Notes: generated from the letters alone by a model not told the origin. A stretch of 16,138 nucleotides of DNA from CAZWVR01 sp964637235 (GCA_964637235.1 CAZWVR010000057.1:1-16138); one strand, 5' to 3'; positions 7,502-15,852 are shown, counted from the stretch's first letter. Numbers and translations: made by a program.

Positions 7502-8315
7502 CTTTCTTGAAAATTAATAATATAGAATGACTTGCAAATGGAGCTGTAATATGTGAAATAACAAAACCAATTCCCTGCAGGAATATATTTTGTGAGTCAT
7601 ATAATTTTTGCAAAAATGATTTTGTTATTGCAATTTCGTCTTTCAATCCTTTCAGACCATCGAAAGGGATTTTTTGTATTAATTTAAAGTTTAAGTTTGC
7701 TAAATCTTTTTGTACATTTTTATTGTTTAATGCAAATTGATAAAAATTATTTTGATCAAAATCATTAGGGTTGAATAAGGGGTATTTTTTAAATTTTGCT
7801 TTTAATCTTCTTAAGGGAGACATGTAAGGGAAAGTAAGGAATAAATAACCACCTGGTTTTATAACTCGGTACATTTCATTGATTATATTATTATAACCAT
7901 TAAAAAAATGCTCAATAACACCTAATGACCAATAGCCATCAAAATAATTATCGGGAAAATTAATATCCCTGACATCTCCAGATGTTATTTTAAGACTGGG
8001 CATACAGGCGTTTATTTTTGACACAGTCTTATTGGCATAGTCTATCCCATAGGCATTATAGCCAGTCTTTTCTAAAGAATAAACAAATTGTCCTTTGCCA
8101 CAACCACCTTCTAATATTTTTTTCGTCTTGCTTGGTTTTAAAAATCGTTTGGTTGTTTTTGAAACGAATCTATCATTTTTTCCTGTTTTAATAGATTTTT
8201 TTAAATCTTTATCATTCCAATGTTGATCCCAAAATTTAGAGGTTGCCTTTTTGTTAACAAAGATTAATCTTTTCTTTTCTTGATCAAAGTATTTTGATGG
8301 ATAATTATTTTTCAT
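7494..8315 (-). CDS. Class I SAM-dependent methyltransferase (Methyltransf_11-like)
   Basis: This 273-aa protein has an N-terminal extension of about 60 residues before the Rossmann core. Core motifs are ILEGGCGKGQ at 67-76 (motif I, with Glu-Gly where Asp-Ile is usual), GIDYA at 90-94, GDVRDINFPDNYFD at 113-126, GVIEHF at 132-137 and RVIKPGGYLFLTFP at 150-163. After the core, a Phe/Asn-rich region (about 175-210) and a hydrophobic C-terminal part (about 243-270) could bind lipid-linked substrate or contact the membrane. It overlaps the upstream glycosyltransferase by 11 nt and the downstream methyltransferase by 8 nt. It probably methylates a glycan residue. A lipid or quinone methyltransferase is less likely given the neighbours. 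Confidence 0.85.
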   Translation of the reverse strand: MKNNYPSKYFDQEKKRLIFVNKKATSKFWDQHWNDKDLKKSIKTGKNDRFVSKTTKRFLKPSKTKKILEGGCGKGQFVYSLEKTGYNAYGIDYANKTVSKINACMPSLKITSGDVRDINFPDNYFDGYWSLGVIEHFFNGYNNIINEMYRVIKPGGYLFLTFPYMSPLRRLKAKFKKYPLFNPNDFDQNNFYQFALNNKNVQKDLANLNFKLIQKIPFDGLKGLKDEIAITKSFLQKLYDSQNIFLQGIGFVISHITAPFASHSILLIFKKDE

Positions 8316-9408
8316 TTAATTTATACAAATTAATTTCTTTTTCAATGATTTTTTTTAAGTTGTAATTTTGAACGATATATTTTCTAGCATTTTGTCTAAT
8401 TTTTTCTTGTAATGTGCTATCTTCTCTTAATTTTATTATAGCATTTCTTATTGATTTAGACGAGGTATCACAGAGATAACCATTTTCTTTGTGTGTTATT
8501 ACATTATTAATGCCCTTTACATCCGTGGCTATTACCGGCAGTCCACAGCTCATTGCCTCAAGTATTGTTTTTGGATTGCCTTCGTAAATAGATGGTTGAA
8601 TATAGATGTCTGCATTGTTATAAAATTTAGGTAATTGAGAATTCGGAATTTTGTCAATAATTTTGATAGTTAAATTATATTTCTTTCGTAATTTTAGTAT
8701 GTTTTGCTTTAATAATCCAGTACCGACGATAATAAGTTTGATATTTTTTAGTCCTTTCAAAGCCTTTACCAGATTTATGATATTTTTTTCTGGGTGGAGT
8801 CTTCCAACAAAAAACAACCTAAGTGTATCATCTATTGAAGTAGTATTTTTAGCGTAGCTAAATATTTTAGTATTTATTCCATTGGGTATAATGTTCATAC
8901 TTGTGATGGCATATTTTTTTTGTAAATATTTTTTTTGTTCCATAGTTGTTACGATAGATATGTTTGAAAATTTATAACTCGTATATTCTAGTAGTCCGAT
9001 TATTTTTTTTATAACTATATTTTTTCCAATAAAAAATAAGCTTTCTGTATAACCAGTTCTGAGGATAAGTTTTTTATTAAATAATATTTTTATCAAAATG
9101 GCCGTCCAACTTCCTATCATTTGATTTGTTTTAACAAAGCTTGTTTTTTTGAGTTGTTTTTTATAGGTAAGTGGGATGATAAGAGAATAGAACAAATTAT
9201 TAAGGTTATATTTTTTAGGTAAAATAATTATGCTAGAGGGTAGTTTATCTTGAAATTTAGCATCATCTTTTCCATAGGTAATAAAGTAAATTCTATCAAA
9301 ATAAGTTAATAGAATTTTATAAATATCTAATTCTCTATCAATACTTCCATTTTTAACCCAGTCCTCAAGGGATGTGTTATAAGTAAAGACAAGCGTTAAT
9401 ATTTTCAT
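8305..9408 (-). CDS. GT4-family glycosyltransferase
   Basis: This 367-aa GT-B retaining transferase has clear landmarks: IPNGINT at 174-180, the donor-domain opening FVGRLHPEKN at 200-209 and the donor signature YEGNPKTILEAMSCGLPVI at 275-293, followed by ATDVKG. The N-terminal acceptor domain is basic and aromatic, as expected for a peripheral membrane enzyme acting on a lipid-linked acceptor. The start codon overlaps the stop of the upstream GT2 gene in an ATGA arrangement (9405-9408), a hallmark of translational coupling. Of the six GT-B enzymes here, this and the ones at 12438 and 13598 have the most canonical GT4 motifs. Donor sugar is unknown. Confidence 0.92.
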   Translation of the reverse strand: MKILTLVFTYNTSLEDWVKNGSIDRELDIYKILLTYFDRIYFITYGKDDAKFQDKLPSSIIILPKKYNLNNLFYSLIIPLTYKKQLKKTSFVKTNQMIGSWTAILIKILFNKKLILRTGYTESLFFIGKNIVIKKIIGLLEYTSYKFSNISIVTTMEQKKYLQKKYAITSMNIIPNGINTKIFSYAKNTTSIDDTLRLFFVGRLHPEKNIINLVKALKGLKNIKLIIVGTGLLKQNILKLRKKYNLTIKIIDKIPNSQLPKFYNNADIYIQPSIYEGNPKTILEAMSCGLPVIATDVKGINNVITHKENGYLCDTSSKSIRNAIIKLREDSTLQEKIRQNARKYIVQNYNLKKIIEKEINLYKLNEK

Positions 9409-10208
9409 TTTGGCATTTTTTTATTTATTAGGAGTTGCTTTACCTTATATGGTATAAGCAAAATAAGCAATGACCTTAAAACATACCAGAGGTATATTTT
9501 TTTGTAGTCATATTTAAAAATGGCTAGTAGTCGACCCTTGATGGCAAACCATTCTTGTTGATGGGGATTTTTTAATGAAATACTTTGATTGTTTATTCTG
9601 TATAGTAGAGATACTCTTGGCAAGTTGCCAAGATTGAAGCCTTTGCCAACAACTCTTAGTATAAATTCATAATCTTGAGCTTTTTTAATTTTTGTATTAT
9701 ATAGATTTTTAAAAACTTTTTTGGTTCCAAAAAAAGTACTATGTATTAAGAAATTTCCTTTAATAAGTTGTTTTCGAATGTCTTTTTTTAGAAGTATTTT
9801 CTTTTCTGTTGTTTTTTTTCCCTTACTATCAATTATTGCATAGTCTGAAGTAATTATATCATAATGATTATTTTTTAGATAGGAGATTTGTTCAGTAAGG
9901 CGATGTGGAAGTGAAATATCATCACTATCCATTCTGGCGATAAATAAGCCTCGAGCTTTTTTTATTCCTATATTTAATGACTTTGTTAAACCAACATTTT
10001 TTTTGTTCTTTAGCAAAACAATTCGAGCATCTTTTTGGGCATAGTTCTTAAGAATAGAACTGGTTTGTTTATTGGAGGAATCATTAATAATAATAAATTC
10101 AAAATTTGTAAAAGTTTGATTAATAATACTTTTAATGGACTGGTGTAAATAAAGAGATTGTTCATTATACATAGACATTAAAACTGATATTTCTGGTTTT
10201 GTGATCAT
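9405..10208 (-). CDS. Family 2 glycosyltransferase (GT-A fold)
   Basis: This 267-aa inverting transferase has the GT2 fold. The nucleotide-binding N-terminus reads ISVLMSMYNE at 7-16, with ND at 42-43 where most homologues read D-G/D-S. NVGLTKSLNIGIKKARG lies at 71-87, and the metal-binding DXD-type motif DSDD is at 94-97 (in ARMDSDDISLPHRL). AQDYEFILRV near 177-186 contains the acidic residues expected for the catalytic base. The C-terminal tail (about 235-262) is hydrophobic and basic and probably lies on the membrane. Both ends use 4-nt ATGA overlaps, with the large membrane protein upstream and the GT4 downstream. It probably adds a beta-linked residue, or an alpha-linked one if the sugar is of the L series, to the glycan. 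Confidence 0.9.
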   Translation of the reverse strand: MITKPEISVLMSMYNEQSLYLHQSIKSIINQTFTNFEFIIINDSSNKQTSSILKNYAQKDARIVLLKNKKNVGLTKSLNIGIKKARGLFIARMDSDDISLPHRLTEQISYLKNNHYDIITSDYAIIDSKGKKTTEKKILLKKDIRKQLIKGNFLIHSTFFGTKKVFKNLYNTKIKKAQDYEFILRVVGKGFNLGNLPRVSLLYRINNQSISLKNPHQQEWFAIKGRLLAIFKYDYKKIYLWYVLRSLLILLIPYKVKQLLINKKMPK

Positions 10209-12484
10209 ATGTGTAATAGATATTTATAAATTTGTATAATAAAAAGATTTAAAAATAAAATGTCTATAATTATACCAGTTACTATGGTATAAATAATAAT
10301 TTTATTTTTTATGGAAGTCACTTGAAATACATTTTTATTTTTTTTCGAGAGAAAAATAAATTTATTTATTTGAGGGAAGATAACATATAAAATGGTTATT
10401 AATATAATAATAAGTAAGGAGATGATGAATTTTAATTGATTAAAGGTTAGATAAGAATAGCCAAGGATATTATTTTGTAGTATCCCAGAAATATTTAAAG
10501 TATCAGTTGATTCTTTCTGAAGTTCTTTTCGATTAATTTTAAATCCTGAATGGCTTAATAAGACCTTTGCTTTAGTTATTTGGAGGAGGAAAGGTGTATT
10601 ATGGGGTTTATTTGCAATGTCTTTTAAAACGATGTAACTTTTATTATTAAACTGACCTTTTGTAGTATAAATTAATTTTGCAACAATATTTTTATTATCA
10701 TCAGTAACAAATTCACTAACTATAACTTTATTATTTTTTTGTTTTATTATTGTGGTCCAATTTTTTGAGGATAAATAGGGTACTCGTTGTATATATTTTT
10801 CAAATTTTTGTTGACATTGAAAATCTGAACCACAATCAAATTTTTTTGAATTTCCTTTTTTTGGGCCACTATCTTTCTGAGGATTGCTGATAAAATTAAA
10901 AACACTTATATGCATATAGGGGCTAGCATATTCACCAACTAAATTAAAATATTTTGATGTTTCATAAAATTTTAAGTTAGTATTTATGGTGGAATTTAAA
11001 TCTGTGCCTTGAGAATTAATTCTGAAGTGGTCAAAAATAATAAAATCAACTTGATGTTGTTTATATTGATTGATAATTTCTGGTCCACTAGTAGAGGTAA
11101 ACAAAGTATCATTTCGTAAATATTTAGATGTTTTATCGAAGTTATCGAAAGCTGTACCATTTATAGCAAAAACAAGTTTTTTGTTCGGCAACTGTTTTTT
11201 AATTGAATCATATATTTTTGCTAATTCTTTTTCTTTGTGAGTGTCGATGGAATAATTTCTTAGAATAGTTACATTAAAAATAAGAGGTAAATTTGCCGAA
11301 AAAAACGATAGTAGAATTATCATGGTAAAAAAGTATTGTCCAGATTTATTTTTGATAAGGCGGGTTATTTTCTCCAGTCCAATAGCCAAAATCAAGAGGG
11401 AAGGAAAAATAAGCATTAAAGAGAATCTATACGATATGATTCCGATTCCAAAAAGCAAGTCTAATTTTGTAGAAAAATATGTTAATATCCACAAAACTAA
11501 AATTGGAAGATAAATGTTGCGAAAATTTTTAAATAAATAAAATAGAGAAGGAAATAGTAATAGTATAAAAAATACTGGAAATCCAGGAAGTCTAAATTCA
11601 AATAATACTCTTAAAATTTTAATTATATTAGTATGAACAGTAGCAGAAGTATGAACAGTAGCAGAAGTATGCGCACTGACAGTGGCATTAGTGGAGGTAT
11701 TAATATTTTTCCCAGCTTGTTTGTAGTCGTTTATTGTAGTATGAGCTTTATACATTCTAAATAAATAAGGGGATTGGATAATTAAAATAAAAAATCCAAC
11801 CAAACAAAGCTTTTTTATTGTGGTCAATGCAACATTCTTGTCTATGGATAAAAACTTTATTTTTTTTGGAAGTAAAAATAATGCAAAATAAAATATAGTA
11901 GAGACTAATAAGGTAAAATCAAATAATAGCGTAGGTAGTATATGTGAATATATTAAAAGTCCACCAATGATAGATAGAAAAAAAAGTCGCATAAGCCTTA
12001 TTTTGTGTTCTTGGATAAGTTGTAATAATAAAAACAAAGATATTAGGAGCAGGGTATTTGCAAAGTGATTTCTTAACAAATTGTCTTCTAGGGAAAAGAA
12101 GGTATAAGAAAAATTTAGAATTACAACAAAAACAGAGGAAAATAATTTATTTTTTGTAAGTGTATATAATAGTTTATAAAAAATAAATAGTTGAATACCG
12201 GTTAACATTATTTTTAAAATAGCTATAGCGAAAACAGGAGCAAATAGCTTGGATAGGTAAGTTAATATGACAATAAATAATGGCTCAACCCTAGCACTTG
12301 CAATGCTTTCTGGGTAATTAGCTATAAAATCAACATAGGCCTTGTTGGCTATACCTTCCCTTTGGATTCCTTGTTTATACGAAAACAGAGAATTTGTTAT
12401 TAAGCATATCCCTATGATTAGTAGTAGTATTCTATTTTTATTGAGAAATTTTTTGATAGATTGCATATGTTTTATTAGCAACAT
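10205..12484 (-). CDS. Large polytopic membrane protein, GT-C glycosyltransferase- or polymerase-like
   Basis: This 759-aa integral membrane protein has about ten hydrophobic segments up to residue 405, then a soluble region of roughly 280 residues (405-685), then two C-terminal membrane helices (about 685-705 and 730-755). The first large loop (about 36-68), which precedes ARVEPLF, carries several acidic residues (E43, D52, E59, E67). GT-C enzymes that use polyprenyl-phosphate sugars have catalytic acids in this position. The soluble part contains two cysteines (551, 557) that could pair outside the cell. It may be an arabinosyl- or mannosyltransferase-type GT-C enzyme or the missing Wzy-like polymerase; the sequence alone does not decide. 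The 18-bp repeat at 11627-11689 falls in a predicted loop at 266-286. The ATG at 12484 gives a 47-nt overlap with the upstream gene; a second ATG at 12466 is also possible, and neither has a good ribosome-binding site. Confidence 0.75.
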   Translation of the reverse strand: MLLIKHMQSIKKFLNKNRILLLIIGICLITNSLFSYKQGIQREGIANKAYVDFIANYPESIASARVEPLFIVILTYLSKLFAPVFAIAILKIMLTGIQLFIFYKLLYTLTKNKLFSSVFVVILNFSYTFFSLEDNLLRNHFANTLLLISLFLLLQLIQEHKIRLMRLFFLSIIGGLLIYSHILPTLLFDFTLLVSTIFYFALFLLPKKIKFLSIDKNVALTTIKKLCLVGFFILIIQSPYLFRMYKAHTTINDYKQAGKNINTSTNATVSAHTSATVHTSATVHTNIIKILRVLFEFRLPGFPVFFILLLFPSLFYLFKNFRNIYLPILVLWILTYFSTKLDLLFGIGIISYRFSLMLIFPSLLILAIGLEKITRLIKNKSGQYFFTMIILLSFFSANLPLIFNVTILRNYSIDTHKEKELAKIYDSIKKQLPNKKLVFAINGTAFDNFDKTSKYLRNDTLFTSTSGPEIINQYKQHQVDFIIFDHFRINSQGTDLNSTINTNLKFYETSKYFNLVGEYASPYMHISVFNFISNPQKDSGPKKGNSKKFDCGSDFQCQQKFEKYIQRVPYLSSKNWTTIIKQKNNKVIVSEFVTDDNKNIVAKLIYTTKGQFNNKSYIVLKDIANKPHNTPFLLQITKAKVLLSHSGFKINRKELQKESTDTLNISGILQNNILGYSYLTFNQLKFIISLLIIILITILYVIFPQINKFIFLSKKNKNVFQVTSIKNKIIIYTIVTGIIIDILFLNLFIIQIYKYLLHI
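11627..11689 (-). repeat. 18-bp in-frame tandem repeat inside the membrane-protein gene
   Basis: Two identical 18-bp units (GTATGAACAGTAGCAGAA on the plus strand, 11631-11648 and 11649-11666) are followed by a diverged third unit from 11667. They encode Ser/Ala/Thr/Val/His repeats (SATVHT twice, preceded by ATVSAHT) at residues 267-285. The length is a multiple of three, so copy-number change keeps the frame. The composition (Ser, Thr, Ala) is unlike the Lys/Asn/Ile-rich surroundings and suits a flexible loop between membrane helices. Confidence 0.85.
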
Positions 12485-13574
12485 TATCCCAAGTATATTG
12501 TTTGCTTACTAAATTATAACCGTTAACTCCCATTTGTTTTAAATTCGGATTGTTTATTGCTTTTAAAATTGTCTTGGCCAAAATGTCAGAATTTTGTGAT
12601 GGAATAATGTACCCATTAATTTTATTTTTTACAAAATACTTATTATCTCCCACATCAGTAACAATGACCGGCAATTTTGCTGCCCAAGCCTCAAGAAGCG
12701 TTAAGGGTTGTCCCTCACTCAGCGATGGTAGTATAAATAAGTCAGAGCTGCAATATTCTTTTATTAAATGCGATCCAGTTTTTTTACCTTTAAATAAAAC
12801 TATATTTTGCAATCCCAATGTCTCGGTAGTTTCTTTGAGAATATTTTTATCGTAACCATAGCCCACTAGATGTATTTGAACATTTTTTTTCGAAAGTTGA
12901 TTTTTTATTTTATTAACCGATTCAAGTAAAATATTTATACCTTTTACTTTGTCTAGTCTACCAACAAATAATAATTTAAAAATATTATGGTTGGTATCTT
13001 TTAACTTCGGGCAACTAAATTTTTCAATATCAACCCCATTAGGAATTATAAAGGGTGTGTTTTTGTTGGTGTAATTCAAAATACTTCTGGAAACAGAAAT
13101 TTGTGCATTATACTTAAATATGGTGAATAATATTTTCTCTACAAAATAAAAAAAGTTTTTTTTCTCTAAATCTAAAAAGTTTGTACCATGCACAGTATAA
13201 ACAACTGGAATTTTAAGCGATTTACTCAATATTTTTCCAGGAATGCCAGGCAGATTAGCATGGGCGTGAATTGTGTTATATGGGTGTTTTTTGTGATTAC
13301 TCTTAATTTCTTTAATCACTTCATATGTCCAAAAAATTCTATCTTTAAATGAGTAAAAATTTCTGATTTTACCTATTCTTACTATTTTTAAATTTCCATT
13401 TTCAAGAGTTGTTATTTTCTGCTGAGTATTCCCGTTTTCATCTTTCAAATTCATAACAAAAATATCAACTTGGCAGTCGTGGCTGGCTACCAATTTTTTT
13501 GCCAGCTCAAAAACATGTGCTTGTCCGCCACCCCATATTGGTTTCCATGCTTCAATTATCATTGCAATTCTCAT
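12438..13574 (-). CDS. GT4-family glycosyltransferase
   Basis: This 378-aa GT-B retaining transferase has a textbook motif set. The Gly-rich acceptor loop is GGGQAHVFELAK at 15-26, and IHAHANLPG lies at 102-110 with the His typical of GT4 active sites. YTVHGTNF is at 126-133, IPNGVD at 177-182, FVGRLDKVKG at 203-212, and the donor signature is SEGQPLTLLEAWAAKLPVI at 286-304, followed by VTDVG. It resembles phosphatidylinositol-mannosyltransferase-like and capsular enzymes in layout, but those names should not be transferred. It ends inside the large membrane-protein gene and starts 23 nt after the preceding GT4 gene. There is no Shine-Dalgarno sequence before the ATG. Confidence 0.92.
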   Translation of the reverse strand: MRIAMIIEAWKPIWGGGQAHVFELAKKLVASHDCQVDIFVMNLKDENGNTQQKITTLENGNLKIVRIGKIRNFYSFKDRIFWTYEVIKEIKSNHKKHPYNTIHAHANLPGIPGKILSKSLKIPVVYTVHGTNFLDLEKKNFFYFVEKILFTIFKYNAQISVSRSILNYTNKNTPFIIPNGVDIEKFSCPKLKDTNHNIFKLLFVGRLDKVKGINILLESVNKIKNQLSKKNVQIHLVGYGYDKNILKETTETLGLQNIVLFKGKKTGSHLIKEYCSSDLFILPSLSEGQPLTLLEAWAAKLPVIVTDVGDNKYFVKNKINGYIIPSQNSDILAKTILKAINNPNLKQMGVNGYNLVSKQYTWDNVANKTYAIYQKISQ

Positions 13575-13597
13575 TGTGTTTATTTTTGTAATTAAAT

Positions 13598-14740
13598 TTA
13601 CTTATTTCCCTTAGTTTGTTTTGAGTTTACTGACTCTGTATATATTTTTTCCACCTTATTAATTGTATTATCCCAGTTAAATTTTTTCAATGTGATATTA
13701 TTAAACTTGTTTTTTATAGCTAGTAATATTTTTTTACTTAAGTCCGTGGAATCTCTGTTTTTAAAAAACAAAACTTTTCCACTGGCGACTTCGGGTATTG
13801 ATCCAACATCACTAACTATTAGTGGTATATCTAAAGCAGAAGTCTCAGCAGTAGTAAATCCAAATCCTTCTGTTATTGATGGCACAACAAAAGCAAAAGC
13901 ATCTTTTCTATAAGAAGGGAGTTGGTCATAGGGGAGAGCTTTGGTTATTTTAATAACGTTTGTTAATTTATTTTTTTTAACCAACTTAATAAATTTTCTC
14001 CTTTCTTGTTCTGGGGTATCACTAATTATAAATCCAAAAATAAAATCTTTGGGTAGTTTGCTTTTTATTTTTTTTATTGCATCTAGTAAAACAAATATAC
14101 CTTTTGTTTGTCCTGGCCTTCCATTATAAAGAATTATTTTTTTTGAAGTCAGCACTTTGAATAATTTTGTTAGTGATTTTTTAGAAACATTTTTGTTCCA
14201 TAACTTGTAATCAATTCCATGATAAATAGTTCTAATTTTATTTTCTGGTATGGAATATTTTAATAAATCTTCTTTGGTTGACATAGAAATTACTTGCCAG
14301 AGAGTATATTTTTTATTTATGACATACCATTCAAAAAAAAGAAATGCCAAGACCTTCAGAGGATTTTTTTCTACGGTAAACCATTTTTCTCGTAATACTT
14401 CATGTACCATAAGTATACACGGTTTTTTGTATTTTTTTGCCAGACTAACAGATGGAAGGGCGGCAGTAAAAGTTGTTGTATGAATAATGTCAGCCCATTG
14501 AATATGAGCAGATAATTGTTTTTTTGAGAAAACTGGATGATTAAAAAAAGAACTACATTGTAAATAATATATTGTTAGCTTATTATTAATTTTTTTTTGT
14601 CCCGTGATTCCCCCTGAATTACTAGTCACGATTCTCACTTGATGACCTCTCTGGGATAACCTTTTGGCATATTCTTGAAAAACAATTTCTACTCCACCGA
14701 CATGAGGAGAGTAGTGTTCGGTTGTTAAACATATCTTCAT
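13598..14740 (-). CDS. GT4-family glycosyltransferase
   Basis: This 380-aa GT-B retaining transferase begins MKICLTTEHYSPHVGGVE, the classic N-terminus of the PimA-like GT4 group, with the GGVE acceptor loop at 15-18. Further motifs are MVHEVLREKW at 111-120, IYHGID at 172-177, YNGRPGQTKG at 205-214 and the donor signature TEGFGFTTAETSALDIPLI at 290-308, followed by VSDVGSIPEV. The E-G-F-G-F form is the strongest GT4 match in the window. The basic patch around 103-150 could mediate membrane binding. It lies 27 nt after the DUF2304 gene. As the first GT4 gene after the GT2/DUF2304 pair it may act early in assembly, but gene order does not prove reaction order. Confidence 0.92.
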   Translation of the reverse strand: MKICLTTEHYSPHVGGVEIVFQEYAKRLSQRGHQVRIVTSNSGGITGQKKINNKLTIYYLQCSSFFNHPVFSKKQLSAHIQWADIIHTTTFTAALPSVSLAKKYKKPCILMVHEVLREKWFTVEKNPLKVLAFLFFEWYVINKKYTLWQVISMSTKEDLLKYSIPENKIRTIYHGIDYKLWNKNVSKKSLTKLFKVLTSKKIILYNGRPGQTKGIFVLLDAIKKIKSKLPKDFIFGFIISDTPEQERRKFIKLVKKNKLTNVIKITKALPYDQLPSYRKDAFAFVVPSITEGFGFTTAETSALDIPLIVSDVGSIPEVASGKVLFFKNRDSTDLSKKILLAIKNKFNNITLKKFNWDNTINKVEKIYTESVNSKQTKGNK

Positions 14741-14767
14741 AAAAATTTGATTTTGTAAAAAATAAAA

Positions 14768-15106
14768 TTATTTTTTATTTAATTTGTGAATTTTTTTGGT
14801 AACTTCCGTATTTAATTTAGTAATATTTTTATCTAAGCTGTCTATTTTTATATAAAGTCTAAAAACAACATAAAATAAAGTGACAATAGCAATAAGGAAT
14901 GAAGCATCAACGCCACGACCAACACCTAGTATCTTTGAAATTTTGTCAGTACTTTGCGGAAAGGCAGTTATTATTATAATAATAGTCCAAAGTATTACCC
15001 AAAACAAACTTTCTCTGAAAGAAATGCTGTTATCTCTAGATCTTAGAATTACTCTGGAGAGAGCGAATAAAGAGAAAATAAAAATAATCATACTAATAAT
15101 TGTCAT
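14768..15106 (-). CDS. DUF2304 family small membrane protein
   Basis: This 112-aa protein has three predicted membrane helices (about 1-20, 34-50 and 68-86) and a charged, coiled-coil-like C-terminal tail (about 88-112, rich in Lys, Asp and Leu). The pattern ESLFWVILW around 32-40, then FPQSTDKISKILGVGRGVD at 49-67, is the DUF2304 signature. Members are usually found next to, or fused with, a DPM1-like GT2, as here: its start lies only 5 nt after that gene's stop. A role as membrane anchor or partner for the transferase, or in presenting polyprenyl phosphate, is inferred from this association. The biochemical function is not established. Confidence 0.85.
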   Translation of the reverse strand: MTIISMIIFIFSLFALSRVILRSRDNSISFRESLFWVILWTIIIIITAFPQSTDKISKILGVGRGVDASFLIAIVTLFYVVFRLYIKIDSLDKNITKLNTEVTKKIHKLNKK

Positions 15107-15111
15107 AATAT

Positions 15112-15798
15112 TTAATTTAATATTTTATGTAAAATAACCTTAATTCCTATTTTGATAAAATTTCCTGATGACTGTCCTTTATTCATAGAGTAATCGGTAT
15201 AAAGTATTGTTACAGGAGCTTCTTGATGGCGCAAATTATTTTTAGTGATTTCATTAATAATGTCAGAAGCGTGCTCCATACCTCGGTGCGTGATTTTAAT
15301 TTTTTCAATTGCTCTTGGTCCCAAGGCTCTAAATCCATTATGAGTATCAGTTAAATTTATACTGGAAATAATATTGGTAAAGAGAATTCCTGCTTTTAAT
15401 ACTATTTTTCTAGTAAAGGGTAGCTTAGTTTTTTTATTAAGAAAACGAGAACCTAAAACAATATCAGCTACATCATTGAATATTGGCTTGGCCAGTCTTT
15501 CTATTTCAGCTGGATTATGTTGGCCATCTGCATCAAAAGTGATTATTACTTTGGGGTTATAATTTTCTTTAACATATTCAATTCCAGTTGATAGGCTAGC
15601 TCCTTGCCCACGATTAATGATATGTGTCAAAACATCAGCTCCGGTTTCTTGGGCTTGTTTGCGAGTGTTATCAGTACTACCATCATCAATTATAACAATA
15701 TTATTATATCCAAACTTTTGCAAATCTTGAATAGTAGATTTGATAACCTTACCCTCATTAAAAGCCGGGATAACTATATAAATTTGTTGTTTATCCAT
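15112..15798 (-). CDS. DPM1-like family 2 glycosyltransferase (polyprenyl-phosphate glycosyltransferase)
   Basis: This 228-aa GT-A enzyme probably transfers a sugar from a nucleotide donor to polyprenyl phosphate at the cytoplasmic membrane face. The N-terminus is IYIVIPAFNEGKVI at 6-19, with IDDGSTDNT at 37-45. INRGQGASLSTGIEY lies at 61-75, FDADGQHNP at 88-96 carries the metal-binding DXD-type aspartates D89 and D91, LGSRF is at 115-119 and DTHNGFRAL at 151-159. The set matches dolichol-phosphate-mannose-synthase-like proteins. It lacks the C-terminal membrane helices some homologues have, which the adjacent DUF2304 protein may supply. It is the first gene of the minus-strand operon. GGA stands 4 nt before the ATG, a weak ribosome-binding site. 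The lipid-linked sugar could feed the GT-C-like protein at 10205-12484. Confidence 0.9.
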   Translation of the reverse strand: MDKQQIYIVIPAFNEGKVIKSTIQDLQKFGYNNIVIIDDGSTDNTRKQAQETGADVLTHIINRGQGASLSTGIEYVKENYNPKVIITFDADGQHNPAEIERLAKPIFNDVADIVLGSRFLNKKTKLPFTRKIVLKAGILFTNIISSINLTDTHNGFRALGPRAIEKIKITHRGMEHASDIINEITKNNLRHQEAPVTILYTDYSMNKGQSSGNFIKIGIKVILHKILN

Positions 15799-15852
15799 TT
15801 TCCAATTTTACTATATTAAATAGTTTATTACATTATTAATAATACAGTATAA

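Noticed and set aside
6872..8315. Two adjacent methyltransferases as a tandem duplication
   Set aside because: They differ in length (209 and 273 aa), in motif I (VLDIGCGNG and ILEGGCGKG), and outside the core. Both belong to the same broad fold but do not look like recent copies.
9405..10208. Alternative genetic code (TGA read as Gly), as in some candidate-phylum bacteria
   Set aside because: TGA closes the genes ending at 9405 and 10205 exactly at ATGA overlaps with the next start, and no conserved domain needs TGA read through.
12550..12855. Plus-strand open frame of 101 codons
   Set aside because: It lies wholly inside a GT4 gene with complete motifs on the minus strand. Its translation shows no domain pattern.
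15799..15852. Specific promoter for the minus-strand operon
   Set aside because: A TATACT-like -10 box can be picked, but no -35 box at proper spacing accompanies it. The AT-rich background makes any call unreliable.
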